A stretch of 64,000 bases of DNA from Muricea muricata (lineage: Eukaryota > Cnidaria > Anthozoa > Malacalcyonacea > Plexauridae), in the NCBI GenBank assembly GCA_963855995.1, contig OY979729.1, positions 10,930,115-10,994,114 of the forward strand, in the 5' to 3' direction. The notes beneath the pieces were generated by a model, which ran no database searches, was not told where the DNA came from, and worked only from the letters and a program-made list of their open reading frames with translations. Position numbers and translations under genes: made by a program. Shown one piece after another: positions 23,951 to 35,339 of the stretch; positions within the stretch are counted from its first letter, which is position 1, and each line of letters opens with the position of its first letter.

Positions 23951-24550
23951 AACCATTTGCAAGCTACCGTTCACCGTGCATTCAAAACAACGTTTTAAAA
24001 AGTTATGAAGAGCATGTTAGTCAGTCGAAACTTATTAGTTTCAGCTGTCAAACTTGTAAGTTTTGAACGCGTAACTTGTAGTTTTGTGCGCGTAACTTGA
24101 AGTTTTGGTGCTGTAACTTGTAGTTTTGATGCCATAACTTGTAGTTTTGATGCCATAACTTGTAGTTTTGATGCCGTAACTTGTAGTTTTGATGCCGTAA
24201 CTTTTCGCTTTGTGATTCCAAAATGATGAATATCGCAACACATATACAGTAGCGGAAATTCAGTTGAAGAGGTTTCAACTGAATTTCCGCTACTGTATAT
24301 GTGTTGCAATATTCATCATTTTGGAATCACAAAGCGAAAAGTTACGGCATCAAAACTACAAGTTATTGGAATCAAAACTACAAGTTACGGCATCAAAACT
24401 ACAAGTTACGCGCACAAAACTACAAGTTACGCGTTCAAAACTTACAAGTTTGACAGCTGAAACTAATAAGTTTCAACTGACTAACATGCTATTCATAACT
24501 TTTTAAAACGTTGTTTTGAATGCACGGTGAACGGTAGCTTGCAAATGGTT
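23951..24550. mobile_element. 600-bp palindrome with 21-bp internal tandem repeat
   Basis: AACCATTTGCAAGCTACCG at the left is the inverse of CGGTAGCTTGCAAATGGTT at the right, and pairing continues to a centre near 24268. Both arms contain repeats of a 21-bp unit (AACTTGTAGTTTTGATGCC plus AT/GT). Because 21 is a multiple of three, long frames run through it (for example repeated ASKLQVT), but these reflect the repeat. The mirror copy at 54985-55367 is the same element with a shortened first arm. Confidence 0.9.
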
Positions 24551-24633
24551 GTATGTCTTGTTCTGTCACGTCTGTAAGCTTATTACTCCGCCTGCCGTAG
24601 GCGAGGCGGAGTTTTAAATTCGCCCCGTTTCTG

Positions 24634-24659
24634 TTTTTTTTTTTTTTTTTTTTTTTTTT
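24634..24659. repeat. Poly-T tract, 26 bases
   Basis: Uninterrupted T run. On the minus strand it would be a poly-A tail, so a decayed retroposon is possible, but I could not define its 5' end. Confidence 0.9.
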
Positions 24660-25241
24660 CGGTGTCAGAAGTCGGTGCAGCGCTCATGGGTGATACCGCT
24701 GGCACAAACCGCGTGAGCCGACCTAAACACGGCGTTTAAACTCAATTTCTAGCGAAATGTGTCAACAAAACACGCATTTAAACGTGCATGCTAGAACATC
24801 TAAACCGCAAGAAGGTTTTACGTGCAAAGATTCTCATGCAAAATGCTTTAAAACGACAAATTCCAGCGATGTGTCGCGGTGAAGTTTTGAGAGCGTGTTT
24901 CCGTCATTTTCTGGTTTATTCCTACTTTTAAGGAAATTTAGAAATTTCTACACAAGAATCAAACGCAAATTCTACTGAAATATCTACATACATACAAAAT
25001 GAAGATCGGTGAAGGAACTTCGCAAAAATATTCATTTTTGTACTTTCGAACGGCGTTTTTCCTATGCTTTTGACTGAAAACACGACGAACGACACTTGCC
25101 AGAGCAATTTGCGTGGCGCGTGGAATGACGTGAGCACGGGGACACAAAAATTGAGGTTATTGAGTGCGAGTTCCCTATCTGTATATATCTGATCTGTGAT
25201 ACAGCTTCTTCTGAATCAGGAACAAGGAACTTGCTCGGAGC

Positions 25242-25346
25242 ATGTCGACACAAAGTGGTAGTTTCGGCGTTCCTCGGAATTCGTCGGTTTCCGACGCTGC
25301 TCGAAGATTTTCCGAATACTATTTTTTCAAAATTTTTCTCTAGCTC
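25242..25346 (+). CDS. Candidate first exon or short ORF in a GC-richer patch
   Basis: ATG-initiated frame beginning MSTQSGSFGVPRNSSVSDAA and stopping after about 34 codons. The first 20 codons have mixed, coding-like composition and lie at the end of a locally GC-richer block (25060-25310), as a 5' UTR and first exon might. The second half becomes AT-rich. Only weak donor-like sites are present inside. No downstream exon was identified. It sits in the left spacer next to the palindrome boundary, so a truncated gene fragment is possible. Confidence 0.2.
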
Positions 25347-25896
25347 GAAGATTTTGCTCCTTGAAAGTCCTCTAAATTTTCATGCATCCTAACTTTGTTT
25401 TAAGGTAATATGCTTTATTTTCTATCATTATTTGTAGCAAAGTACTTAGATTGTGCATAGAGATCGATTTTTGAGAGATCAGACTGGAAATAAGTACAAT
25501 TTTCGAGTATTGTAAGTTTGTGCTTTCCAAGCATGGCTATGGTCGCATGTAAGATTAAGGCTACCGTTTTCAGTTGAAGTTGGTTCGATAATAATACCAT
25601 GAAATCCGCTATAGAAACTGAATGAGGTCTTGAATTGTTGAGATTGTCGAAGAAAGTATGCTGAGACAGTTCTATGTATAGAGTTGGTTCTGGTTCAAAT
25701 TTATTGAAAAAAGGCAATTTAATTTTAATTTTGTGAATTTCGATTACAAAACATGCCTTGGACTGTCGACCAATTGATTTCGTCAGGCGATTACAGACTT
25801 GTGAGAGGAGGGGGGTAGCCTAATTACTAAAATGTAGTGAAAAAAGGACTTTCCATCTAATGGTGGGAGCAGGTTGGCGGGAACACTGGAGAATAA

Positions 25897-26327
25897 AGGT
25901 CCTGTCACAATGCAATTTTTCTTGCAACTTGAAATGCAATTCTACTATTGGGAGATGTAAAATTGGCAAATGCAAGTTTCCATCACAGTTTGCTGGGGTT
26001 TTTTAACGTACCAAACATTTGTCACAAATTTACTTAAGAGTAGATTTTCCCTGTAGCAAAAAAGATGGCAAATGTCGATTTTACCAGAGTGCATGGTAGT
26101 CTGAAATTGTTTAAAAAGGCAAATTAACGTCTTTTAAAGAACAGACAGAAGACAATAGGTTATTTTCACACTTGTGTTAAAATTTCAATCCAGTAGCTTT
26201 GTTTCTTGTCATCTTTTCCCGCGTATTCTTTCTTGATACCTGCAATGCATTCTGGTAAAATCGACATGTCGCCATCTTTTTTGCTACGGTGAATGCAAGG
26301 AAAAGTGCACCGTGTGACAGGGCCTTA
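25897..26327. mobile_element. Nested MITE pair at the left palindrome boundary
   Basis: Outer ends are GGTCCTGTCACAATGCAA and the inverse TTGCAAGG...GTGTGACAGGGCC (imperfect). Inner ends at about 26053-26288 are GTAGCAAAAAAGATGGC and GCCATCTTTTTTGCTAC, with a shared ATTTTACCAGA/TCTGGTAAAAT pair. A further outer-end fragment follows at 26360-26405. The mirror symmetry starts inside this element at 26221. The right partner retains only its last portion (52572-52678). Confidence 0.75.
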
Positions 26328-26405
26328 AGGGTAAGAGGTGGATAGAGAAGGAGACGGAGCAGTTACAAGTGCAAGAAAAATTGCACCGTGTGACAGGGCC
26401 TTGAG

Positions 26406-28676
26406 GGTGGGAGGTGGATAGGAGGAGACGGAGCAGGATGTGGGAGTCGTGCAAGGTCGGGAGGTTAAAAAAGAACAAGGAATGTTATGTTTTTAATGCC
26501 TTTTAGACTTTTCTTGAGGCAATTAAAATTCAAACTGTCAAATCCAAACACTGTACAGAATGGCCGACTTTACGTGGTCTTTAGTTTTTACACAACCACT
26601 TGCATTGTTATCTTTTGCAGTTTGTTTACCATTTCAGTTATCTATCTTCAATAGAATTCTTTGAAATTTGTTTGTAGATCGACAAAATGCTTAACCTCCT
26701 CTCAACAACTGGCAGATTATGAAAAATGAAATTGTTAAAGGTATTGGAATATTGCATGTACAATATTGAATATGGGACAATTTGGGACGGTATAATTTTG
26801 GACATGACGGTTTCATTCTCACCTAATTTGACGATTATTTTGTGGGTACACATACCGTGGAATGTCATGTGCTCCAGAAGCATTTTAATCTTAGAAAAAG
26901 TCAAATAATGATGAACTGTGTTTTAAAAGAAAGTTAGAATCTTATTTGGTTCAAATCAATTGAATTATGGCCCAAGAGTTCATGAAAACACATACAAAAG
27001 GCTTTCTTAAAAAACTGAAATATCAAATCTAGCAATTTTATATGTTATGCCTCTAAACAACACAATTCTGTTTCTAAAAATTGGTACCCTACTAGACCTA
27101 TATGCATGATTATACTAATTTGGACATATTTATTTTTACCCATTAAAATATAAATTTGTGTTTAATCATTCGTGTTTGTCATTATTTGACTTTGTAATGT
27201 TGGTTAAACATAAGGAGATTGAGGTGACTTTGCCAGAAACAAAAACATCCATTATTATACTAAAATTTCAATATATGTAGCAATTAAAACTAACCACAGG
27301 AAATATATTTCTACTTTTTAATTGAAATGTTTCTGTTATATGCACTATATCATATTTTTGATAAAAAATTACAACACCTATGTTATTTCCTGGTTTACTA
27401 TCTCAATCATCTTTTGTTTAAGCTGGCTTTGAGTGTTCATTTGAAAGTTTGGAAAGTTCATTTGAAAATCACAATAGTTCTCAATGTTATATTGGACCCT
27501 TTAAAGTTAAAAAAATACTTTGTAATATTTTATACTACTGGTAATTTATCTTAGATACAGACTTTGTGATTTTGTACTAGAATGTTGACTTTCAAACTTT
27601 AAGATGAACTACTTATTAAGGACAAAATAAGCTAGCATATTGTCTTTTGTTTACAAAGTGGAACTTGTTTGGAATTGAGATGAACTGATGCAGTTGTTCT
27701 TTAACTTTATCAATTAATTACATATCTTAAATGAAAAAGAAAACCACAACTTGCCAAATAAATTCTGTGGGCTCTTTTTATTAGCAAAGAAAAGATGTGG
27801 CAGATGTAAGAATTTAAGAGTAAAAAAGTTTCCTTGGACTAAAAAAATTGACAGTATGCCAGATTTTCTAGATAAACAAGCAGTACAGATGTTGGCCAAT
27901 AATAAGTATAAGTAACTACAATTTTTAATTTTAAAAGTTTTCTATTGATGCCTGGATACAGTAAATACTTTACCAGAGTTCTTCGTATTACATCGACTTG
28001 AAAAAGTTTTAAGTCACATGAAGCTTTTAGTTGATACTATGCAATTTCAAATTTTACAGACTTCTTAATTAACATGCCAAATTTACCTTGTTGAACATAA
28101 GGTCTTTCCTGAGAAAAAGTAAAACTGTCTGGCATTATATGGAGTAGAGTAATTTAAATTAGTTTGAGACTTTGATTTGATAACAATTTTGATTTGTACT
28201 ATTTACAATACAAGTGACCGGGTTGTATCGGATATACAAACCCAAGCTGAAGGCGAGATATCTGACATACACAGATGCGAATGTTGTAAATGGCTTGTGA
28301 AACTCGTCAATTTTATACATCAGATCTATAGCAAAGTGATTTTGAAAATACCGATTCTGTAAGATGAGAAAATGATTTCTTTTGTGTTTCCTGTATGATT
28401 TATTACTTTATAAGTTTCTTAATTAAAATTACAACATATTGCCTACTGGAACTTTTTATATTGTTTGGTTGTGGTGAATTTGTATTTTGGCAATTGAAAT
28501 ATTTCTGAATTTGTATGTGCATTTCCTTTGCTTCAGTTCAAGTTTACATTTCAAATATTCCACTTTGTAATACTTGCGTGGTAATAATAATATAAGAAAA
28601 CAGGTTTACATGGCTCTTGAATATAGTCTTTTCAACAAGTAAGTAAAGATGAATTTATACTTCAAAGAGATATGTT
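26406..28676. other. AT-rich arm DNA without a recognisable gene
   Basis: Frames up to 88 codons (for example 26638-26904 minus) are hydrophobic and AT-driven, with no motif. The mirror copy is at about 50223-52493. Confidence 0.4.
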
Positions 28677-29205
28677 CCTAACCTGACAATGGTACCTTCC
28701 AAAAAGACTAAATTTAAATTGATTCTTCGAATAAATTTTTTACTTTTCAATCCAAGATCAATCTAAGTTATGTATTTCTACTTTTATTTTGGTCTCTTTA
28801 ACACTGAAACTATCAATTGTATATAAAGCAACTTCACTATCGAGTGACTTCATTAGTTGCTGGGCAAAGCCAAAGCATTGATTTTTTGGCTGTTTTCAAT
28901 GAAAAATAGAATTTTGCCCAAAGTTATCTCAAATAAATTATCACAATTTGAACAAAAAGCTTCTGTTCTTGTGCCCACCAGAAAAATGAGATGTCTGAGA
29001 CTTTCTTTGTATTTTTTTGCGAAAAATAGATCGCATGCACTGTTATGCAAAGAAAAGTGTAAGAGATTGGTTTCTGAAAAATGTCGTGCTACACACAATA
29101 TTCTAAAAATGCTTGGTTTTTATTCTATGTATTTTTGAATTTTTTGTTAAAAAAAATAAAGGTAGCAATGTTTAGTGCATTTCACATTGTCAGGTTAGAA
29201 ACGCA
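28677..29205. mobile_element. Possible element with 17-bp terminal inverted repeats
   Basis: TTCCTAACCTGACAATG at the left and CATTGTCAGGTTAGAAA at the right are inverted copies with one mismatch, 529 bp apart. A 93-codon frame (28857-29138) lies between but has no recognisable motif. The mirror copy is at 49694-50222. Confidence 0.45.
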
Positions 29206-29995
29206 ATAAGAAAAATGTGGCTCCGAACATTACAGCTTGGTCAATTTGGAATTTATAAAAAAAATCGTTTCTTCGTTGTTTTTCGACGTTTTGAAGGGTT
29301 GTTTCGAGTACAAAAAAGTGTTTTTAGGAAGAATTATGTGCCCACGTTTGATTAAAGCACAATTGATTAAAAATAATATTTTTCTTTTGACAAAAATACC
29401 TTTCTTCTGTGAGGCTGGCTGTATTTGAAAAAGCGTTGGTCAACGCTCCGCCAAAACTCGTGGGTTTTCTCCGGGTACTCCGGTTCTTCCCACTGGGAGA
29501 GTTGACAGGGTAGTTACATATGGTTATAAAAATGTGACTAACTTTTGAAAACCTTTCTACTTAGACTTGTTAAGCCTTCTCGTCATCTCTATCAGTTGCA
29601 TGTTTTGAGCCACATGTTTTTCTTTGTAATTGTGAAACAACTCGTTATATGCTGGGTAAACCTTTGCAAAACTCTCAAAATTTATCACTTCAAGTTGTTT
29701 CATTGTTATAATATATTTTGAAGTATAAACATTTACTTACGTTGAAAAGACCCAAGTTTTTTAGGACTTTGTTCATTCACTTGTGTTATTGTTCTCTCTG
29801 CCATGTTCTGTTTTCTTCTGTTGTTATTTTAATAAGTACAATGTGTGGTAGTTAATCTCTTTTTATTGTTATTCAAATTGTATGTAATCTTTACAAATTT
29901 TTTCAATAAATTGTTTACAAAATTTACTTGTGACCCCTTTTTAATTAAAAATTCAATTCCCATGGGAATTGAGAAATTGAATAAAAAAAATCCCC
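29206..29995. other. AT-rich arm DNA with a SINE-tail-like fragment
   Basis: 29457-29520 contains CGTGGGTTTTCTCCGGGTAC then TCCGGTTCTTCC and GTTGACAGGGTAGTTA, matching the tail of the SINE at 36150-36400. No gene is seen. Mirror at about 48904-49693. Confidence 0.5.
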
Positions 29996-30113
29996 CTACC
30001 CCGGCCAGCTCCCCAAGTGCCACTTCCACCTAAGTAGAAGTACTTATAGATGTAGTACAAGTACTTCTACTTATTCACGGTGGAAGTAGCACTCGGAGAA
30101 CTGGCCGGGGTAG
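29996..30113. repeat. Palindrome of ~118 bp
   Basis: CTACCCCGGCCAGCTCC pairs with GAACTGGCCGGGGTAG, and AAGTAGAAGTACTT words fill the centre. Mirror copy at 48786-48903. Confidence 0.8.
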
Positions 30114-30948
30114 CCGGCAAAGAGAAGACCAACTTTGCAAGTGCTAATACAATTGCTAAGTTGATCTTCCCTAGAGAGCAGCCGCGCGTACCTAACAAAT
30201 TAAAACAACAAACGTTAGTGACTTAAGTACTTAGCATGCAAATTTGATTCCCAAAGCCAAAATGTCAAGTGCCCCCCGCTGATCCTACCAACTGCCTACC
30301 TGCCTCAGTTCTAAGCTGTCTTCCTCAGTTCTAAGCTCCTGCATTCCATTCGTTACCTTCACTTTCCTCACCATCGCACAGTCACTCACAGCTGATAAAC
30401 CCGCATGCACCACCACCACCCCGACTGCCACCCAATTTCGAAAATTAAAAGAGTTAAAATTTCGGTAAAGTATGCATTTTAAATGCAATTTATTTGGATA
30501 TTTTAGATCAAACGTAAACAGAAAAAGCTCGTACATAAAAACAGGTGAGAATTCTATTTAAAATTTGCTTGCAAAATATAAAACTTAATTCGCATTTTTC
30601 TTAGTTAATAGTATAGATCAATTTAGTTGATGTTGAAACCTACTCTTAACTGTTTTGTTAGAAGTGACGACAGATTTTGGTTTTTAAGCATACTTTCAAA
30701 AATTTTAATTCCTTTAATAAACCTAACCCCATGCAACTTACACACGGCGCACACCCTCGCAGTCCATACATTTAGCTAATAAATTACGTTATAAACAAAA
30801 AAGCAAAATAAAAAGATAAATTACGTTATCTCTAGCTACTTAAACCCACTTAGACTGAGTTTTTGATTGAATTTTCAAACGTAAAACCTTAGCTGAATGG
30901 GCATGGGCTTTTCGTTGTGTTAACTGTTCCGGAGTAAATATAAACCTG
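30114..30948. other. Arm DNA without a recognisable gene
   Basis: Contains a short direct repeat of CCTCAGTTCTAAGCT (about 30300-30340). No frame above 83 codons, none recognisable. Mirror at about 47951-48785. Confidence 0.4.
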
Positions 30949-31188
30949 GGGCCGGTTGTATCAAAGGCGTTTAGCTTAAACGGTGGATAAGTGAAATTTA
31001 AAAATCAGTTTTACACCTAGTACGGAACCGAAATTATGAGTTGAAATAGAATAAATATTTAGTTTTATATATAATTGTTCTTCTCAGGTCAAATAACTTC
31101 AGCTGGTTTGTTTATACAACATGGAAACGTGTTTCATATTTTTGACTTATCCACCGTTTAAGCTAAACGCCTTTGATACAACCGGCCC
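30949..31188. mobile_element. PIF/Harbinger-type MITE, left-arm copy
   Basis: 240 bp, ends GGGCCGGTTGTATCAAAGGC and the inverse, with CTG target duplications at 30946-30948 and 31189-31191. Same family as 20384-20622. Confidence 0.9.
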
Positions 31189-31691
31189 CTGATACTTACC
31201 AAAGTCCAAGGCTGGGTCAAATAAGCATGAGAATTAGGCAAAAATAAAAAGCAATTGAAACTCAACAGATTCACTAAAGTTGTTTTTTTTTTTGGCAACT
31301 TATATCCTTAAGTGTAGATGACATGCAATTTTTAATGCCGTAATTCTCACACTTATTTAACCGAAACGCCTTCATTTGCATGGTACCTCGCAGCTGCTCT
31401 CAAACCACCTTCGTAATTTGCTTTAGTGTACACAAACAATGACTTCATTGTTCCTGCTTACCAAAACAAATCTGAAAGCACCAAGATACTTATCATATTA
31501 ATAATCAAAGAGGATTCGCATTATGCAGTAATTACCATAAACAGACGCATCACCATTGAAACAAAGCATGCCGTATTCCCATGGGAATTTAAAATGCACA
31601 AAAAAATATAATGATCCTACTGATTTGCATGGATGTATGAACCAAATTAGCTAAGAAACAAAGAAATGATATATTCCCTTGGGAATTTAAT

Positions 31692-31922
31692 GTAGCAAAA
31701 AGATGGCGGGTGTTGATTTTACCAGAATGCCTTGCGGTCTGAAATCGTTTAAAAACTTAAGGTAAATTAACCTCGTTTGAGGAACAGACAGATAGGTTAT
31801 TTTGTCACTTGTGTTAAAATTCCGTCCATTAGCTTATCTTAAATATCATTTCACTGGTATTCTTGATTGATACCCGCATTAAATTCTGGTAAAATCGACA
31901 TGCCACCATCTGTTTTGCTACG
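31692..31922. mobile_element. MITE with AAAAAGATGG/CCATCT ends, left-arm copy
   Basis: GTAGCAAAAAGATGGCGGG and CCACCATCTGTTTTGCTAC are inverted ends, with inner pairs TTTTACCAGAATG and ATTCTGGTAAAA. Same family as 26053-26288. Mirror copy at 46977-47207. Confidence 0.75.
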
Positions 31923-32861
31923 GTGAATTGGAATACAAGTCACATTTTCTCGCTTTTTAACCAGAGAACACATTCTTTAAAGGTAGAACGACGGAATTGA
32001 TCGTTTGCAATCGACGCCATCTTTGTTGACGTTTGAAACACATGGCAACCACAAAGTATCTATTCATTATATCTGATCCTATCGAGCCATACATCTTTAA
32101 AGTATCATTCATAATACGCTAAAACTAACGATGAAATAGTAAATTGACACTAGTGTTTCGCTGTAAACAGCTGAAGTAATCTGCAGAGTCAACCAAGATG
32201 GCGCCCAATCACACGAAATGACGTCATGTGCAAACCAAGAATAGTGACAAAATGCATCAACTATAATTTAGTGGCATTATTACGAAACTTATTTTTGTAA
32301 AACGTTCAATCCTACATGTTATTTTGTTTTGTTTTTAGAAATATCCAAATCCAAATGTTAGAGACGAAATTTCCAGGCGTTAAGGTATTGTTTCTTTAAA
32401 AAATATTGTCGACATTTACCATATTTTTACCTGTTTTTTGACTCGAAAATTGACTGCCAAACTCCTAGATATTCTATTTAATTATTTTGTTGAATGTATT
32501 TGATATCAATGTTATTTCAATCCAATTTTTTTCACTTAATTTGCTGTCTTTTCTTTTTCATTAACGAGAAATTTCTATTAAATCCTCTTTGATCCCTCAA
32601 TAATAAGTATCTTGTTTTCTACTAACTTGCACATTACCACTACTTTCTATTACAATGTCGTGTCTTCTTATTCTTGTGGATTGTTGTTTTGTGGGTCTTG
32701 CCGTCCAGGATCGTTCATTCTTTTCTCTTCTTGTGCGTTTTTTTCACATCCCATCACCCTTTGCAATAGTAGAAAGAATTAAGTCATGAGATGATAGTTA
32801 CGAATAATTTATAAACTATAACATGATAAGTTTCTTGTACGTTTGCATGGTGAATACAATA
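31923..32861. other. Unassigned arm DNA
   Basis: No gene seen. Includes an AAGATGGCGCCC word (32208-32219) followed by TGACGTCA at 32220-32227. Mirror at about 46038-46976. Confidence 0.4.
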
Positions 32862-32947
32862 TACTTATTAAGCTTTGTGGAAACACCACGTAAATTTATT
32901 ATTGCAATAATAAATTTACGTGGTGTTTCCACAAAGCTTAATAAGTA
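32862..32947. repeat. Perfect 86-bp palindrome
   Basis: Two 43-base halves meet at 32904/32905 without a spacer or mismatch. The start is TACTTATTAAGCTTTGTGG and the centre is TTATTATTGCAATAATAA. Confidence 0.97.
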
Positions 32948-32963
32948 AACTATAACATATTAA

Positions 32964-33107
32964 GCACTTATTGGATGAGGTTTTTGTGATATGCGAAATG
33001 ATCAATGTCGAGGTAAGAGTTATCAGCCGAGCCGAAGGCGAGTCAGATAACTCTTACCAAGACATTGATAATTTTGCATATCACAAAAACCGAATCCGAT
33101 AATTGCT
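32964..33107. mobile_element. Hairpin element with GC-rich tip
   Basis: GCACTTATTGGATGAGG and CACAAAAACCGAATCCGATAATTGC are inverted ends; GTAAGAGTTATC pairs with GATAACTCTTAC. The tip is GCCGAGCCGAAGGCGAG. Mirror copy at 45792-45935. Confidence 0.85.
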
Positions 33108-33328
33108 TTATTATACATTGTAAGTCTTTTTCCTCGAGCAATTGACGAATTTCGCCTTCGGAAGAGCTTAAAAAGCAAGATGCCATGACATGAAACAGAA
33201 AATATCGAAAAAATGTTGTTGCCATGCCAACCATTGATGCCAACGGATACCGCATACTGTAATAATCTGCACCGTAGGCTCAACATGCAGATAACTCAGT
33301 TATCTGCTAGCAGATAACTGAGCCATAG

Positions 33329-33541
33329 AATAAGAATACATAGAAGGGCCACTCGCGTCGGAGCCTTTGGAGTTTTTGAAGCCGCGCATGTCGCATTACG
33401 CACGTTATTAGCATTTTCTCAGCCAGTCAATTGCATTTTCTGGCCAATAGGAATGCTGAACTGGCTGGTGGCAGCCAGTAAACTGCATAAACATAGTGTG
33501 ACATGCTGCACTGCTGAGTGGCCCTTCTATGTATTCTTATT
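33329..33541. mobile_element. MITE, 213 bp, AATAAGAATACATAG ends
   Basis: AATAAGAATACATAGAAGGG and CCCTTCTATGTATTCTTATT are perfect inverted ends. The element sits inside a larger symmetric block built of CAGATAACTCAG words. A related, more diverged copy lies in the gene intron at 61398-61618. Mirror copy at 45358-45570. Confidence 0.88.
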
Positions 33542-33638
33542 GTATGACTGAGTTATCTGCAGATTGTGTGATAGTCGCATTTATCTGCATACAACTGACC
33601 AATCACAACGCATAAAACAACTGCAATGTATAGTAATT

Positions 33639-34405
33639 AACACTTATTGACTGAGACCGAGGGAAACAGTATGTTTTGTGGACCAGAGACTGTCGATGTC
33701 GAGGGTCTACAAAACATACTGCTTTCCCGAGGTCTCAGTCAATAAGTATTTTATTATATACTGAGTGCCAAAAGAGAAGAAAAGTACCACAAATCAATCA
33801 AACATGTGTAAAAAGGATTACCTTTTACCTGACATGGCTACGTGAGGCTTTGTGGATTTGTTGTCTACCGGTGAATAAAAGTAATGTCCACCGCTTAGCT
33901 ACGTTGCCAGGGAGACAATAGAATTTATTATATACTGAGTGTCAAAGTTCATTTATTCCTGTTTCTTATTGGTTAAGAACGTATCACGTGATAGTGGAGA
34001 AATTCTACTGTCTCCCTGGCAACGTAGCTAAGCGGTGGACATTACTTTTATTCACCGGTAAACAACAAATCCACAGAGCCTCACGGAGCCGTGTCAGGTA
34101 AAAGGTAATCCTTTTTATACATGTTTGATTGATTTGTGGTACTTTTCTTCTCTTTTGACACTCAGTATATAATAAAATACTTATTGACTGAGACCTCGGG
34201 AAAGCAGTATGTTTTGTGGACCCTCGACTGTCGATGTTTCCCTCGGCTTCGCCTCGGGAAACATCGACAGTCTCTGGTCCACAAAACATACTGTTTCCCT
34301 CGGTCTCAGTCAATAAGTGTTAATTCTCCACTATCACGTGATACGTTCTTAACCAATAAGAAACAGGAATAAATGAACTTTGACACTCAGTATATTATAA
34401 AATAG
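33639..34405. mobile_element. Palindrome-headed MITE with a nested second copy
   Basis: The outer copy is 33639-33926 plus 34326-34405 and has lost part of its hairpin tip. A second copy of the same family lies inside it in the opposite orientation at 33927-34325 (399 bp). The right arm (44894-45260) has the outer copy uninterrupted. Confidence 0.9.
33927..34325 (-). mobile_element. Left-arm-only nested insertion of 399 bp
   Basis: The junction reads GAATTT then ATTATATACTGAGTG on the left and AGTGTTAATT then CTCC on the right. The undisrupted partner site on the right arm reads GAATTTCTCC. Target duplication is at most 2-3 bp (TT). Confidence 0.9.
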
Positions 34406-34899
34406 TATTAATTAGGCCGGCCAAATTATTGTGTAAGCTGTTAATATGAAATTTTTTTATTAAAATCTCGAGAATCATTAATAAATCGTGAGCAAAACAC
34501 AAAAGAAAATCATAGCCGTGAAGGAGTCTTTATTTCTCACACGCACACAACTTGCAGCTACCCTAATTTATGAATTTAGATTAAAATATCTCGAGAATTA
34601 AACAACACGTAAGGAATGTGTAAATTCTTAAAGCTCTTTCGAACAATAAAAATTAATATCTCGCACTAATCTCTCTCAAAAGCTCTCTCAAATTTATTGC
34701 CGATATCTCTTTGAGAATTACTGTGCACGTGAAATGTAACTTATATCAAAACTAGCTTACTTCAAGCTGTTTGGGAATCAAGATTTTACGTGTCAACGAG
34801 ATCAAATATGAATCTAAGATGGCAGACAGCGCATTAAATTTCTATCTTTACGACCAACTCCCCAACGAAAGGCTTTAATTCGCTCGAAAGTCGAATTTT
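34406..34899. other. Unassigned arm DNA
   Basis: No gene. Contains several CTCGAGA words in AT-rich DNA. Mirror at about 44399-44893. Confidence 0.4.
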
Positions 34900-35225
34900 G
34901 TTTTTTTTTATTGTTTCAGGTAGTGAAAGGTCCTGTGTGCTTTTTACAGTACTACCGACACTAGCAACGTTAGTGCGAGATGTTAATTTTTATTGAAACA
35001 AAAGCTGAACTGCTAAAAAAATGGAAACGACAAGATAAAATAAAAAAACTTACTTTCACTCTATCTTTGGATCTTCTTGGCTTCGGTTGTTCTCGTTTCA
35101 TCATGCTGTTTATGGTTTCATCTGGTTGGCGCACTCTCTTCATGGAGCATCAAGGCGGTCCAGTAGGTAACTAGCTCACTCGTGTCCAGTCAACCAACAT
35201 AAAATAAGGAGAAAATTAATGTTAC
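34900..35225 (-). repeat. 487-bp-family body, left-arm copy
   Basis: On the minus strand: TTAATTTTCTCCTTATTTTATG, then ATGAAGAGAGTGCGCC and, about 100 bases on, a donor-like GTAAGTTTTTT. This is the most open of the copies: the frame after ATG runs MKRVRQPDETINSMMKREQP and stays open past the donor. Mirror copy at 44073-44398 on plus. Confidence 0.8.
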
Positions 35226-35339
35226 AAAATATTTTAGAATATAGGACACTAAGCTTTAATTGAATTGACTTTAACAAACCGTACATTGTGATAGTATTTG
35301 CATCTTAACATCTGATGGAGACGGCTTGTGATTTACTTC

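Larger units (their letters stand above)
22635..24584. repeat. Outer left arm of the giant palindrome
   Basis: Mirror partner of 54951-56049. Shared inverted words include the cluster AGGTGTTAACACCTCTTAAG (about 22807), the T-arm motif, and the palindromic 21-bp-repeat element. The left arm carries two insertions absent on the right (23271-23503 and about 23535-23929) and a longer internal palindrome. Symmetry ends at ...TAAGCTTATT (24584). Confidence 0.85.
24585..26220. other. Left spacer: DNA not mirrored in the right arm
   Basis: Begins with a hairpin of CTCCGCCTGCCG and its partner CGAGGCGGAG (24586-24611), then a 26-base T run (24634-24659), then mixed DNA. 25060-25310 is more GC-rich than its surroundings. 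The stretch 25897-26220 belongs to a nested MITE that crosses the arm boundary. Confidence 0.6.

Noticed and set aside
23995..24506. Frames with ASKLQVT or NYKLRHQ repeats
   Set aside because: Produced by a 21-bp non-coding repeat in a palindrome, open in several frames on both strands.
33023..33286. 87- and 70-codon frames in the arm hairpin, and mirror copies at 45613-45876
   Set aside because: They span a hairpin element and part of a MITE block, with no motif and alternative overlapping frames.
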